A stretch of 64,000 nt of DNA from Lottiidibacillus patelloidae (GCF_002262935.1 NZ_NPIA01000008.1:1-64000); one strand, 5' to 3'; shown: positions 1 through 8,916, numbered from the stretch's first letter. Notes: generated by a model from the letters alone, not told the origin. Program-made: numbers and translations.

Positions 1-83
1 GCGTTTTGATGTTGACTTATCGTAAGTGAGTAGTATGAAGTTCTCAAGTTGATAGGAGCCTTTTCTAGACACCACTTCACTGA

Positions 84-172
84 TCGATGTAGACTTATCA
101 AAATGAAGAGCGTGAAGTTTTATAGACGTTGATTGCTGAAGCTGGACAATAGAAAAGCTGAAGCGAATTTAT
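84..172. repeat. Partial copy of the 153-bp repeat family
   Basis: Sequence around the motif GACGTTGATTGCTGAAGCTG followed by GAAAAGCTGAAGC closely resembles the units tandemly repeated at 55481-55850. The upstream part (GTAGACTTATCAAAATGAAGAGCGTGAAGTTTT) also aligns with a unit. No coding potential is seen in positions 1-410 beyond these repeats. Confidence 0.7.
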
Positions 173-197
173 AAAATATTTTTTTGATGGAGTCAAC

Positions 198-292
198 GGC
201 ACGAGACTCCTGCGGGAAAGCAACAGCTGAAGACCCCACAGGAAGTACATTTTCAGAGGAGGCTGAAGCGTTGCCCGCGGAAAGCGAGTGCC
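198..292. repeat. Dispersed intergenic hairpin repeat, copy 1
   Basis: Contains the core ACTCCTGCGGGAAAG near the left end and GCCCGCGGAAAGCGAGT near the right end, which pair through GCGGG/CCCGC. The outermost arms GGCAC (198-202) and GTGCC (288-292) are complementary. Related copies lie at 19073-19148 and 49602-49753, where the outer arms differ in sequence but are again complementary. Confidence 0.75.
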
Positions 293-410
293 TGATACTT
301 ATATCAATAATCCAAATTACTACTTCCTGTTAAAGGAGACTTTTTCAGTTTCCTCAAAGCCAGTGTCCGAAGAGTTTTGACGGAGCATTATAATTATTTC
401 TTATGAAAAA

Positions 411-423
411 AGAAAAACCGAAC
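411..423 (-). terminator. Distal half of the terminator split by the IS
   Basis: AGAAAAACCGAAC here is the reverse complement (one base length difference) of 2117-2130. With the IS at 436-2104 removed, the two arms and the inner pair CAGAT (427-431) / ATCTG (2108-2112) would form one continuous hairpin with U-runs on both strands. It would have ended the zwf-cyclase transcript. Confidence 0.8.
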
Positions 424-435
424 ATCCAGATGTAA

Positions 436-461
436 TGATATGCTCCCCTTTAGGTAGACAG
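436..461 (+). repeat. Left terminal inverted repeat of the IS
   Basis: Begins TGATATGCTCCCC and ends GTAGACAG. It pairs with the reverse complement of 2079-2104 and is preceded by the TAA target duplication. Confidence 0.88.
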
Positions 462-503
462 ATTAAAAAATAAAAATCTGACTACTAAAAGGGGAGTAAT
501 TTT

Positions 504-1181
504 ATGCCTAAAAGAGCACACTCACTTGAGGTTAGGATAGAAGTATTAAATGCATTAAAAGATGATGTTTTAACGCTAAGTGAAATAGTTAAGAAGTATA
601 AGGTTAGTAAAAGCGCAATTCGTGATTGGAAGTATAAATTCGATAAATTTGGTTTTGAGGGTCTTAAAGAATCTTCCTCTTGGAAAAAGTACTCTAATGA
701 ATTAAAACAGTTAGCCATTAATGACTTTCTTTCTGGTAAATATTCTTTGGAGGAAGTCGCAAAAAAACATGAAATATCAAATGAGTCTGTCCTCAGAAAT
801 TGGATTAAGAAGTATAATAGTCATAGAGACTTAAAAGGTACGTTTACGGGGAGGACGACTACTATGACTATAAGAAAAACCACATGGGAAGAGCGAATAC
901 AAATAGTAATTGATTGTCTAGGTAACGGAAAAAATTATCAAGAAACAGCTAATAATAATAATGTTTCTTATCAACAAGTCTATCTATGGGTTAGAAAGTA
1001 TGAAGCTGGCGGAGCTGACGCACTGAAAGATAAACGTGGTCACAAGAAAGAAGAAGTTAGTCTAACTCCAGCTGAAAAAATTAAACTACAAATGAAAAAG
1101 TTAGAAAGAGAAAATGAGCGATTGCGTGCGGAGAATTTATACTTAAAAAAGTTAGAGGAGATCGAGAGGGGGCGAAAATAA
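504..1181 (+). CDS. IS3-family transposase OrfA (DNA-binding subunit)
   Basis: A 225-residue protein that should bind the IS ends. It carries successive helix-turn-helix modules (about residues 8-50, 65-105 and 130-170, with segments such as YKVSKSAIRDWKYKF and NNNNVSYQQVYLWVRKYE). A C-terminal leucine-zipper-like coiled coil (about 185-222, KLQMKKLERENERLRAENLYL) is typical of IS150 and IS911 OrfA, where it mediates multimerisation. The ATG follows AAAAGGGGAG. The ribosome meets a slippery heptamer nine codons before the orfA stop and can shift into orfB. The length exceeds the roughly 170 residues of IS150 OrfA because of the extra N-terminal HTH. Confidence 0.93.
   Translation: MPKRAHSLEVRIEVLNALKDDVLTLSEIVKKYKVSKSAIRDWKYKFDKFGFEGLKESSSWKKYSNELKQLAINDFLSGKYSLEEVAKKHEISNESVLRNWIKKYNSHRDLKGTFTGRTTTMTIRKTTWEERIQIVIDCLGNGKNYQETANNNNVSYQQVYLWVRKYEAGGADALKDKRGHKKEEVSLTPAEKIKLQMKKLERENERLRAENLYLKKLEEIERGRK
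1145..1151 (+). other. Programmed -1 frameshift site A AAA AAG
   Basis: The heptamer AAAAAAG lies in the orfA reading frame (codons TTA AAA AAG), exactly the A AAA AAG type used by IS3-family elements. orfB is open in the -1 frame across this site and has no good start codon before position 1355, so the transposase is best read as an OrfAB fusion: 216 OrfA codons, then orfB from 1151, about 518 residues in all. Confidence 0.85.
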
Positions 1182-2059
1182 ATCAAATACGATATAAAGT
1201 TAGGTACATCGCTATTAAGGAACTTCATGAGCAGGAGAAGCTAAGTATTCTACTACTGTGTGATATCGCTGGTGTTACAAGAGGTGCATACTATAAGTGG
1301 CTTAAACGTATTCCTTCCTCCCAAGAAACTCTAAATGAAGAAATCATTAAAGAGATGAAAATTCTCCATGAAAGTGTTGATGGCATATTTGGTTACCGCC
1401 AAATGAAACTTCATATGGAAAGAAAGTTCAAGAGGAAACTTAATCATAAAAGGATCTATCGGTTAATGAAAGTTGCAGGTCTACAGTCTGTCATCCGAAG
1501 AAAGACAAAACGTTATAAATACTCAACACCCCAACATGTAGCAGCCAATGTATTAAATAGGGATTTCAAGGCTGAAAAGCCAAATGAAAAATGGGTAACT
1601 GACGTTACCGAATTTAAGTATGGTCAATCAAAAAAGGCATATTTAAGTGCGATACGTGATCTGTATGACGGATCCATTATAAGTTATGTACTAGGGCACT
1701 CCAATAATAATCAACTTGTATTCAAGACACTTGATCAAGCTACTGAACAATTAAATCAGGAACATCCACTTATTCATAGTGATCGTGGTTACCAATACAC
1801 TTCTAAGGAATTTAAAAGTAAGATAGATGCGGTGAACATGACACAAAGTATGTCAAGAGTTGGTCGTTGTATTGACAATGGCCCAATGGAATCTTTTTGG
1901 GGAACACTGAAATGTGAGAAGTATTATTTAAACAAATATAATACATATGAGGAACTTACTACTGCGATAGATGAATACATGCATTTTTATAATTATGAAA
2001 GATATCAAAAACGACTAAACGGCTTCAGCCCAATGGAATATAGAGTTAAAGCCGCTTAA
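1151..2059 (+). CDS. IS3-family transposase OrfB (DDE catalytic part)
   Basis: The -1 frame reads on from the slippery site into a helix-turn-helix segment (GVTRGAYYKWLKR) and the HTH_21 region (GIFGYRQMKLHMER). The RNase-H-like integrase core follows. The DDE residues are visible: D in WVTDVTEF, D in IHSDRGYQYTS, and E in NGPMESFWGTLK. The end (HFYNYERYQKRLNGFSPMEYR) is the usual IS3 C terminus. An ATG-initiated reading from 1355 would lose the HTH, so translation as a frameshift fusion is preferred. It catalyses excision and integration of the IS. Confidence 0.92.
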   Translation, partial: VRGDREGAKINQIRYKVRYIAIKELHEQEKLSILLLCDIAGVTRGAYYKWLKRIPSSQETLNEEIIKEMKILHESVDGIFGYRQMKLHMERKFKRKLNHKRIYRLMKVAGLQSVIRRKTKRYKYSTPQHVAANVLNRDFKAEKPNEKWVTDVTEFKYGQSKKAYLSAIRDLYDGSIISYVLGHSNNNQLVFKTLDQATEQLNQEHPLIHSDRGYQYTSKEFKSKIDAVNMTQSMSRVGRCIDNGPMESFWGTLKCEKYYLNKYNTYEELTTAIDEYMHFYNYERYQKRLNGFSPMEYRVKAA

Positions 2060-2078
2060 GTCACTTTTTATTATTCCA

Positions 2079-2104
2079 CTGTCTACTTGACAGGGGGCAG
2101 TTCA
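2079..2104 (-). repeat. Right terminal inverted repeat of the IS
   Basis: CTGTCTAC at the inner edge and GGCAGTTCA at the outer edge. The outer bases read on the other strand (TGAACTGC) are identical to the ends of the palindrome at 44898-44949. Confidence 0.88.
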
Positions 2105-2116
2105 TAAATCTGAATA

Positions 2117-2130
2117 GTTCGGTTTTTTCT
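2117..2130 (-). terminator. Proximal half of the terminator split by the IS
   Basis: GTTCGGTTTTTTCT pairs with 411-423. It lies 25 bp past the stop of the cyclase gene on the minus strand. Because its partner arm is now about 1.7 kb away, normal hairpin formation during transcription should be lost. Confidence 0.8.
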
Positions 2131-2154
2131 ATCTTATAAACTTTTTGTCCCAGT

Positions 2155-2775
2155 CTATTTGTTAATATCTTCAATTAGTAACACTCTTGCAGGTGCAGCA
2201 TCTGTCCCGACCATTTTTAATGGGGCGGCAACCATGAAATACTCACCTTTTTCCACTTCCTTTAATCGAAGCCCTTCAATAACGATAATATTACTGCCAA
2301 ATAAAGCTTTATGTGTTGGGTGGCCTGGTTGGCTACGTTCAACACCTAATGCATCAATTCCAACACCTTTAATTCCCTTATCAGCTAAGAAGTTTGCTGC
2401 ACATTCAGCAATATAGATAAATTCAAAGTTGAACTCATCTTCATAAGAGTTATTTGTTTTAAATAAAATAAAATCCCCTGATTGAATATTGAGGTCCTTT
2501 ATATCATCAGCAGTAATTTTATCTTCAACAGAAGTTAAATCAAACACCTTACAATTACCAACTAAATTTTCAATATCAATCGTCTCAAAAGTTTCACCAT
2601 CATTAATCATGTGTAGAGGTGCATCGATATGTGTTCCAGTATGTAAATCGATATCAATTCGAGATTCCGTTACATGGGCATTTGTTACCGTATTAATTTT
2701 CGGCTGTTTTTCCGGTTTATTTTTATAAACTGGCATCCCTTCAAAAATAGGGGCAGTGATATCATAAATTTTCAA
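2155..2775 (-). CDS. Cyclase / kynurenine-formamidase-like hydrolase
   Basis: A 206-residue protein of the cyclase (PF04199) family, metal-dependent amidases that include bacterial kynurenine formamidase. The diagnostic HTGTHIDAPLHM motif is at about residues 46-57, and the usual start pattern YDITAPIFEGMPVY is present. The true substrate cannot be read from sequence and no kynurenine pathway genes are nearby. The start is TTG at 2775, with GGAGG seven bases upstream. It follows zwf by 24 bp on the same strand, so the two are probably co-transcribed. Its terminator is interrupted by the IS. Confidence 0.85.
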   Translation of the reverse strand: MKIYDITAPIFEGMPVYKNKPEKQPKINTVTNAHVTESRIDIDLHTGTHIDAPLHMINDGETFETIDIENLVGNCKVFDLTSVEDKITADDIKDLNIQSGDFILFKTNNSYEDEFNFEFIYIAECAANFLADKGIKGVGIDALGVERSQPGHPTHKALFGSNIIVIEGLRLKEVEKGEYFMVAAPLKMVGTDAAPARVLLIEDINK

Positions 2776-2799
2776 ATTATTACCTCCATGCTACTTGTT

Positions 2800-4299
2800 T
2801 TAATATTCATTCTTTACGATTGGCCACCAATGGAAACCTTCTTCATCAAGAATTCGGTCGGAATCTTTTGGTCCCATTGATCCTGCTTCATAGTTAGGAA
2901 AGTTCTTTTCTTTATTGCTTTCCCAAACTTTAGATATTGCATCAACATAACTCCAAGATAAGCTCACTTCGTCCCAATGAGTAAAGTTCGTTGCATCTCC
3001 TAGCATACAATCAAATACAAGACGCTCATACGCTTCCGGTGTATTGACATCATTGACATGGTCGTTGCTATAATCTAAACTAACACGCGTTGTTTCACTT
3101 GTCGGTCCAATCTTCTTACCATTCATTATTAAAGTAATCCCTTCATCTGGTTGGATATTAATAACGAGTAGGTTCGGATAATTTTTTTGTCCTTTTTTCG
3201 CATATAAATTCATTGGTAAATCTTTGAATTGAACAACTATTTTCGTTGACTTAAGTGCCATTCGTTTTCCTGTTCTAATAAAGAATGGGACACCTGCCCA
3301 GCGGAAGTTATCAATAAATATCTTTCCTGATACAAATGTTTCCGTATTTGAATTTTCGTCTACATTATTTTCTTCGCGATATCCTTTTACTTCGCTTTCT
3401 TTAACAACACCAGGACCATATTGTCCCCGGACAAATGTATTATTAACGTCTTCTTCTGTTAATGGACGCATGGCACGAAGAACTTTTATTTTTTCACTTC
3501 TAATCTCTTCGTCTGTTAAACTAATTGGCGGTTCCATCGCTAATAAGGCTACCATTTGTAACATGTGGTTTTGGACCATGTCACGCAATGCACCTGATTT
3601 TTCGTAATATTTCCCGCGATCTTCTACACCTAACGTTTCACTAGAAGTTACTTGGATGTTGGAAATATAACGGCTATTCCATAATGGCTCAAAAATTGCG
3701 TTGGCAAAACGGATGACTTCAATGTTTTGCACCATTGATTTTCCTAAGTAATGATCTATTCGATAAATATCTTCTTCAGCAAAGGCCTCACGAATTTCAT
3801 CATTTAATTTTTGTGCTGATGGTAGATCGTGACCAAATGGTTTTTCAATGACAAGTCGTGTCCAACCATCCGTATTTGTTACACCTTCTGCTTTTAAGTT
3901 TTGAGCAATCGTTCCGAAAAACTCAGGAGCCATTGCTAAATAAAACAACCTGTTCCCTGGTATCTCAAATCGACCTTCAAGATCTGTAAGTAAATGATTT
4001 AATTGTTCATAAGATGTCGGTTTAGTTACGTCAAATGGCAAATAGAAAAAGTGCTCACTAAACTTCTCAACATTTTTTCGATCTTCTAATGCTACATTTT
4101 TTGTAACGGAAGAAATGACATTCTCTCTAAAAGCTTCGTTTGTTAATTCACTTCTAGCAACGCCGACAACTGCAAATTCTTCGCCAATTTTATTTTTCTT
4201 GAAAAGATTGTATATCGAGGGATATAACTTTCTTTTAGCTAAATCTCCAGTTGCACCAAAAATAACGACTATATTTTTCGGTTTATTATTTATTTGCAT
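2800..4299 (-). CDS. zwf: Glucose-6-phosphate 1-dehydrogenase
   Basis: A 499-residue enzyme of normal family length that oxidises glucose 6-phosphate to 6-phosphogluconolactone with NADP, the entry step of the oxidative pentose phosphate pathway. The N-terminal Rossmann motif IFGATGDLAKRKLYPS (about 12-28) binds NADP, and the signature RIDHYLGK (about 180-187) contains the substrate-binding lysine and catalytic histidine region. It heads a probable two-gene unit with the cyclase downstream. No 6-phosphogluconate dehydrogenase lies beside it in this window. Confidence 0.97.
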   Translation of the reverse strand: MQINNKPKNIVVIFGATGDLAKRKLYPSIYNLFKKNKIGEEFAVVGVARSELTNEAFRENVISSVTKNVALEDRKNVEKFSEHFFYLPFDVTKPTSYEQLNHLLTDLEGRFEIPGNRLFYLAMAPEFFGTIAQNLKAEGVTNTDGWTRLVIEKPFGHDLPSAQKLNDEIREAFAEEDIYRIDHYLGKSMVQNIEVIRFANAIFEPLWNSRYISNIQVTSSETLGVEDRGKYYEKSGALRDMVQNHMLQMVALLAMEPPISLTDEEIRSEKIKVLRAMRPLTEEDVNNTFVRGQYGPGVVKESEVKGYREENNVDENSNTETFVSGKIFIDNFRWAGVPFFIRTGKRMALKSTKIVVQFKDLPMNLYAKKGQKNYPNLLVINIQPDEGITLIMNGKKIGPTSETTRVSLDYSNDHVNDVNTPEAYERLVFDCMLGDATNFTHWDEVSLSWSYVDAISKVWESNKEKNFPNYEAGSMGPKDSDRILDEEGFHWWPIVKNEY

Positions 4300-4428
4300 A
4301 TTTTAGCCTCACTCACTTTGTTAGGTCTTGTCAAAGTTATCAATGATATATAATAGCTCTCAAGTATAAAATTTTATAGATTTCTCTATATAAAAGCAAA
4401 CATTACACTACGTTAAGCAAAAGAAAAT

Positions 4429-4450
4429 AACGAGGATTATTATCCCCGTT
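4429..4450 (-). terminator. Rho-independent terminator of the amidohydrolase gene
   Basis: AACGAGGAT and ATCCCCGTT form a hairpin with one G-T pair, followed on the minus strand by TTATTTTCTTTT. It begins right at the stop codon of the amidohydrolase. Confidence 0.75.
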
Positions 4451-6041
4451 ACCTTTTATAGACGATTGTATTATCAACTACCGTCATTTGAACCGTGGAA
4501 TTTGGAATTTCATCTATTGCTGTCTCAAATAAATCGTTGGCATATACAGTGAAATCCGCTACATGTCCCTCTGCTATTTTTCCACGGCTATCTTCTTTTC
4601 CAATTGCATAAGCACTCCCAATCGTGTATAACGAGATGGCTTCAAATATTGAGAGTTTTTCTTCAGGGTTATACCCTTCGTGCGTTTCATTTACACTTCT
4701 TCTTGCTACGGCTGCATGAATTCCTAATAAAGGATTAGCCGATTCAATTGGAGTGTCAGAACCTCCAGCACAATGAATCCCTCGATTAAGTAACATTTTC
4801 CAAGCATATGCATAAGGGAGACGCTCTTCGCCAATTCTTTCAATAACCCACGGAAAATCAGATGCAACAAATTGTGGTTGAATATCAATAACAATCGCTA
4901 ATTTTTCTAGTCTGTCCATTAGATCTTTATTAAGGAATTGACCATGAATTAATCTGTCTCGCTGACCTGCTATTGGAGGGTAAAGTTCGAAAGCTTCAAT
5001 CGCATATTCAGCTGCTAAATCCCCAATTGTATGAATAGCCACTGGCATTTTATAATTTCTTGCTTTTTTTATTAGTTGGAACAGTTCTTCTTTTTCATGT
5101 ATGGCAACACCTGATGTTTCTGGTGAATCATTATATGGATGACTTAATAAAGCAGTCCTCCCGCCAATAGCTCCATCAGCAAAAATTTTCATAGCTCCAA
5201 ACGTTACATACGGTGTTCCGCTTTCGAATTGATGACCTTCTTTGTGCATATCATCTACCACTTCATGATGAACAAGTAAGTTTGCTCGAAACTTTTTATC
5301 TTCTCCATTAATGGCATGTATGATTGCTTGATACGTATTATGAAAACCACTGTAATAATTTAAATCTTCCGTATGTAAACCAACTAATCCTAAAGAAACT
5401 AAATCTTCATAGGCAGTTTCTAGTGCTCTGTTCAAATAATTTTCGCTAGCTTCGGGTGCAGCCTTTTTTACTAAATCTTGTGCTTGATCAAGTAAAAAAC
5501 CAGTTGCTACTCCTTCATCATCACGAACTATTACTCCACCTTGCGGATTTTCCGTTTCATTTGTAATGCCTGCAATTGTTAACGCTTTCGTATTGACTAG
5601 AATTGCGTGTCTACATACTCGTGTTAACATAACAGGGTGATTAGGTGCTATTTCGTCTAGCTCGTCGCGGTGAAATATTTTTCGGTCAGGAAAATTATTC
5701 TCATTCCAACCTTCCCCATATACCCATTCGCCATCTGGTGTATTGGCTACAGCATCTTTTAGCATCACTTTCATTTCTTCTGCTGAATTAGCTGTTGAAA
5801 GATCTAATCTAAGTAACTTTTCCCCATGTCCAATCATATGGCCATGGCTATCTACAAAACCAGGGTACATTGTTGCACCATGTAGATTTTGTTTTTCTTT
5901 AATATCATCCTTATAAGTCTCTTTTATTTCATCTAATTGACCAACAGCTCTAATATAACCATCTTTAACGAATACTGCCTCAACCGTATGTCCTTCTTGC
6001 TCCATCGTATATATTTTTCCACCATACCATAATGTCCCCAT
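4449..6041 (-). CDS. YtcJ-like metal-dependent amidohydrolase
   Basis: A 530-residue protein of the amidohydrolase_3 family, similar in build to B. subtilis YtcJ. Metal ligands are seen in DSHGHMIGHG (about 64-73), in HTIGDLAAE near residue 340 and in GGSDTPIES near residue 430. The family hydrolyses amide or related C-N bonds, but its substrates are mostly unknown and none can be inferred here. It stands alone between terminators, divergent from nothing and with zwf downstream on the same strand. The ATG at 6041 follows a GGGGAATA ribosome binding site. Confidence 0.85.
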   Translation of the reverse strand: MGTLWYGGKIYTMEQEGHTVEAVFVKDGYIRAVGQLDEIKETYKDDIKEKQNLHGATMYPGFVDSHGHMIGHGEKLLRLDLSTANSAEEMKVMLKDAVANTPDGEWVYGEGWNENNFPDRKIFHRDELDEIAPNHPVMLTRVCRHAILVNTKALTIAGITNETENPQGGVIVRDDEGVATGFLLDQAQDLVKKAAPEASENYLNRALETAYEDLVSLGLVGLHTEDLNYYSGFHNTYQAIIHAINGEDKKFRANLLVHHEVVDDMHKEGHQFESGTPYVTFGAMKIFADGAIGGRTALLSHPYNDSPETSGVAIHEKEELFQLIKKARNYKMPVAIHTIGDLAAEYAIEAFELYPPIAGQRDRLIHGQFLNKDLMDRLEKLAIVIDIQPQFVASDFPWVIERIGEERLPYAYAWKMLLNRGIHCAGGSDTPIESANPLLGIHAAVARRSVNETHEGYNPEEKLSIFEAISLYTIGSAYAIGKEDSRGKIAEGHVADFTVYANDLFETAIDEIPNSTVQMTVVDNTIVYKR

Positions 6042-6156
6042 GCTATATTCCCCAATTCATATCATAATTTTTTTCATTATATCATAGCCATTTATTTTAT
6101 TAAGGTTGGAAGCATTATAGAGGATTATAGAAAGGGAAATGTAGTAATAAACATAA

Positions 6157-6180
6157 AAAGGGGTGGAAGACCACCCCTTT
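6157..6180 (-). terminator. Terminator of the SASP gene
   Basis: AAAGGGGTGG and CCACCCCTTT form a perfect 10-bp stem with an AAGA loop, followed by a T-run on the minus strand. Confidence 0.85.
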
Positions 6181-6211
6181 ATTCCATTTTATATTCAACT
6201 GTATTTGTTTC

Positions 6212-6415
6212 TTAAGCTTGAGGAGTTCCACCTAATTGTTGCTCAGCCATTTGCACAAGACGTTTTGTAATTTCACCACCAACTGAACCGTTAGAACGTG
6301 CCGTTGTATCTGGTCCAAGTTGAACGCCAAATTCTGTTGCAATTTCATACTTCATTTGATCTAAAGCTTGTTGTACTCCTGGTACTACTAATTGATTTGA
6401 AGTGTTGCTTGCCAT
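6212..6415 (-). CDS. Alpha/beta-type small acid-soluble spore protein
   Basis: A 67-residue DNA-binding spore protein that saturates the chromosome in the forespore, protects it against UV and heat, and is degraded at germination by the protease Gpr. The family signatures are clear: the [13 protein letters not shown] segment (Gpr cleavage region) around residues 21-33 and [16 protein letters not shown] around 44-59. A very strong ribosome binding site (AAGGAGGTGAT) precedes the ATG. Its place next to thiI-nifZ matches sspA of B. subtilis, but the family has several near-identical members, so the exact paralogue is not certain. Confidence 0.96.
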   Translation of the reverse strand: MASNTSNQLVVPGVQQALDQMKYEIATEFGVQLGPDTTARSNGSVGGEITKRLVQMAEQQLGGTPQA

Positions 6416-6440
6416 GGTGTATCACCTCCTTGTGTACTTA

Positions 6441-6469
6441 TAGATTGTGTAAAAACGATGTAAACATTC
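6441..6469 (-). promoter_or_regulatory. Candidate sigma-G promoter of the SASP gene
   Basis: On the minus strand GAATG (6465-6469) and CAATCTA (6441-6447) are 17 bp apart, near the forespore sigma-G consensus (GnATR and CATnnTA, two mismatches in the -10). The position, about 25 bases before the start codon, suits a short leader. Confidence 0.4.
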
Positions 6470-6511
6470 ATTTAAAGTAGTGGTAATTTTTTCATAACTT
6501 TAAAAACTAAA

Positions 6512-6553
6512 AAAGACCTACGAAAAGATATAAAATTCTTTTCGTAGGTCTTT
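6512..6553 (-). terminator. Terminator of nifZ-thiI
   Basis: AAAGACCTACGAAAAG (6512-6527) and CTTTTCGTAGGTCTTT (6538-6553) form a perfect 16-bp stem right after the thiI stop, with a T-run on the minus strand. Confidence 0.88.
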
Positions 6554-6560
6554 AATTCAA

Positions 6561-7769
6561 TTAAAATAAATCTTCAAATTGCTGATCTTCTACTTTCGTT
6601 TCATTAGTAATTTCGATTGTTTCTACATTGTTAACCGCTTCTTTAAGTAATGCTTCAAATTCAGCATTTTGTTCATATCTATTCGCGTTTTCCCGCTTCG
6701 GCTTCGTTTTAGGAGCAGAAGGCAAAAATACTGTACAACAGTCTTCATACGGACGGATAGAAATATCATATGTGCCAATTTTGCGAGAAATGTCCATGAT
6801 TTCAATCTTGTCCATCGTAATTAACGGACGGATAATTGGCATGTTAGTTACTTCATTTATCGTATACATACTGTCTAATGTTTGACTAGCTACTTGTCCT
6901 AAACTTTCACCAGTTGTGATTGCCTTTGCATTGTTTACATTAGCAATTTCTTCAGCAATACGAAGCATCATTCTTCGCATAATTGTCATGCTGTAGTTGG
7001 CAGGCATTGTTTGATGGATCATCTTTTGAATTTCTGTAAAATGAACAACGTGTAGTTTAATTTTTCCGCCATACTCTGTTAAAACACTTGTTAAGTCTTC
7101 TACCTTTTGCTTTGCGCGTTCGCTCGTAAATGGTGGGCTATGAAAATGAATAGCCTCTATTCTTACTCCGCGCTTCATCGCTAAATATGCAGCTACAGGA
7201 CTATCAATACCTCCTGATAGCATTACCATTACTTTGCCTCCAACACCTACTGGAAGCCCGCCAGCACCCTTATAATCACCACATGTAATATAAGTAAATG
7301 CATCTCTCACTTCTACTTTCATGTCAATATCAGGATTATGAACATCTACTGTAATGTTTTCCGTGTTTCGAAGTATATAACTACCGACTTCATAGTTCAT
7401 TTCTTGTGAACGAACAGGAAATGTTTTATTTGGGCGTTTTGCAGAAACCTTAAACGTGTTAACTGGCTTACCTACGTTTAGCAATGCACTCAACGCAGCT
7501 TTTTTAATTTCTTCAATATCACTTTCAACTTTAACAGCTAAACTAAAAGAATGAATACCAAAAACTTTTTCAAGTTTAGTAGCAATCGCTTCGTGATCTT
7601 CTCCATTAAGTTCAATAAAGAGGCGATCTCTTGTCATTGTAGGTTTAACGTTTGGGAACGCCTTTACTGCTACTTTAATATTTTTGAAAAGGCGCTCAAT
7701 AAACATTTTACGGTTTTTCCCTTTAAGTCCTATTTCTCCATAACGAATTAAAATGTGATTATATTCCAT
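6561..7769 (-). CDS. thiI: tRNA 4-thiouridine synthase ThiI
   Basis: A 402-residue enzyme that adenylates U8 of tRNA and transfers sulfur to form s4U. It has an N-terminal ferredoxin-like and THUMP region (about 1-165) and a PP-loop ATPase domain with the motif [12 protein letters not shown] (about 182-193). The conserved cysteine lies in EDCCTVFLP near residue 344. As in B. subtilis there is no C-terminal rhodanese domain, so sulfur is expected to come straight from the adjacent cysteine desulfurase. The gene begins one base after the nifZ stop, indicating translational coupling. Confidence 0.96.
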   Translation of the reverse strand: MEYNHILIRYGEIGLKGKNRKMFIERLFKNIKVAVKAFPNVKPTMTRDRLFIELNGEDHEAIATKLEKVFGIHSFSLAVKVESDIEEIKKAALSALLNVGKPVNTFKVSAKRPNKTFPVRSQEMNYEVGSYILRNTENITVDVHNPDIDMKVEVRDAFTYITCGDYKGAGGLPVGVGGKVMVMLSGGIDSPVAAYLAMKRGVRIEAIHFHSPPFTSERAKQKVEDLTSVLTEYGGKIKLHVVHFTEIQKMIHQTMPANYSMTIMRRMMLRIAEEIANVNNAKAITTGESLGQVASQTLDSMYTINEVTNMPIIRPLITMDKIEIMDISRKIGTYDISIRPYEDCCTVFLPSAPKTKPKRENANRYEQNAEFEALLKEAVNNVETIEITNETKVEDQQFEDLF

Positions 7770-7770
7770 C

Positions 7771-8916
7771 TCATGACCCCATTATTTTTTTTAGTTGTCT
7801 TAATTCTTTTTTCATTACTTCCATAAACACTTTTGCTTCTTCTAAGTTATTTTGATAGGAAAAACTAATTCTTATTGCACTTTTTGCTCTATTTTCATCC
7901 ATGCCTGTTGCTAATAACACATGGGAAACTTCTGATTGTTTTGAAGAACAAGCAGACTTAGTAGAAACGTAAATGTCATGCTTTTCTAAAGCGTGAATGA
8001 ACACTTCTGGCTTGATTCCTAAGATAGATATATTAATGATGTGCGGTGCACTTTGCTCCATTGGCGTATTTAACTCTACCCCATCTACTTCGGCAAGTTG
8101 CTCCATAAGCCAGTTTTTAATTTGTACAATTTCTTGATGTTTTTCTTTATATTTTTCAATCGAAATTCGTAATGCTTTTGCCATTGATACAATACCAGCA
8201 ACATTTTCTGTACCGGCTCTTAACTTCATTTCTTGCGATCCGCCAGTAAACAATGGTGATAGTTTTACACCACTTCTCTTATATAAAAAACCTGTTCCTC
8301 TTAGACCGTGAAATTTATGCCCTGAACACGTTAATAAATCAATATTACATTTTTCAATTGCTAATGGTACTTTAGCAATACCTTGAACATGATCGACATG
8401 AAAATGAAGCTTTGGATACTTTTTTAACAATGTTCCTATTTCAGCAATCGGTTGAATGGAACCTAGCTCATTATTAACATGAATCACAGAGACTAATATT
8501 GTATCTTCACGAATAGCTCTTTCTAAATCAGTTAGAGATATAATCCCCTGTTGATTTACCGGTAAATATGTAACGTCAAACCCTAGCTTTTCTAATTGCT
8601 TAAATGTATTTATCGTTGACGCATGTTCAATCATTGTCGTGATTAAATGCTTACCACGATTTTTATGCTCCATCGCAATACCTTTAATGGCTAAGTTATT
8701 CCCTTCCGTACCGCTTCCTGTAAAAATTATTTCTTGGTCTTTCACTTGTAAAATCGAAGCAATAACTTTTCTCGCTTGGAAAAGAAGTTTTTCACTTTCT
8801 CCACCTAATTTATGAATAGAAGAAGGATTTCCGAAATAATTATTTGTCACTTTAACAAATACATCAACTACTTCTTCATATGGCTTTGTCGTCGCACTAT
8901 TATCGAAATATATCAT
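7771..8916 (-). CDS. nifZ: Cysteine desulfurase NifZ (ThiI partner)
   Basis: A 381-residue PLP enzyme that takes sulfur from cysteine to give alanine and a persulfide. The PLP lysine is in [11 protein letters not shown] (about residue 200) and the persulfide-forming cysteine is in [15 protein letters not shown] (about 320). PLP contacts are also visible in [14 protein letters not shown]. Its tight coupling to thiI indicates that it supplies sulfur for tRNA thiolation, as NifZ does in B. subtilis, rather than for Fe-S clusters. Confidence 0.94.
   Translation of the reverse strand: MIYFDNSATTKPYEEVVDVFVKVTNNYFGNPSSIHKLGGESEKLLFQARKVIASILQVKDQEIIFTGSGTEGNNLAIKGIAMEHKNRGKHLITTMIEHASTINTFKQLEKLGFDVTYLPVNQQGIISLTDLERAIREDTILVSVIHVNNELGSIQPIAEIGTLLKKYPKLHFHVDHVQGIAKVPLAIEKCNIDLLTCSGHKFHGLRGTGFLYKRSGVKLSPLFTGGSQEMKLRAGTENVAGIVSMAKALRISIEKYKEKHQEIVQIKNWLMEQLAEVDGVELNTPMEQSAPHIINISILGIKPEVFIHALEKHDIYVSTKSACSSKQSEVSHVLLATGMDENRAKSAIRISFSYQNNLEEAKVFMEVMKKELRQLKKIMGS

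Larger units (their letters stand above)
436..2104 (+). mobile_element. IS3-family insertion sequence, IS150-like, apparently complete
   Basis: The element is bounded by imperfect 26-bp inverted repeats (436-461 and 2079-2104, about 19 of 26 positions identical) that start with TGA and end in GTAGACAG. It is flanked by a 3-bp direct repeat TAA (433-435 and 2105-2107), matching the 3-4 bp target duplication of IS3 elements. Inside are an orfA with helix-turn-helix modules and a leucine zipper, and an orfB with the DDE core in the -1 frame. At about 1.67 kb it is somewhat longer than IS150, mainly because orfA is long. Both frames are intact, so it may be active. Confidence 0.93.

Noticed and set aside
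1355-2059. orfB starting at the ATG at 1355
   Set aside because: This would remove the conserved HTH segment that the same frame encodes from 1151; the frameshift fusion explains the layout better.
2159-2880. Plus-strand open frames opposite the cyclase and zwf genes
   Set aside because: They are antisense shadows of well-supported genes, without ribosome binding sites or family matches.
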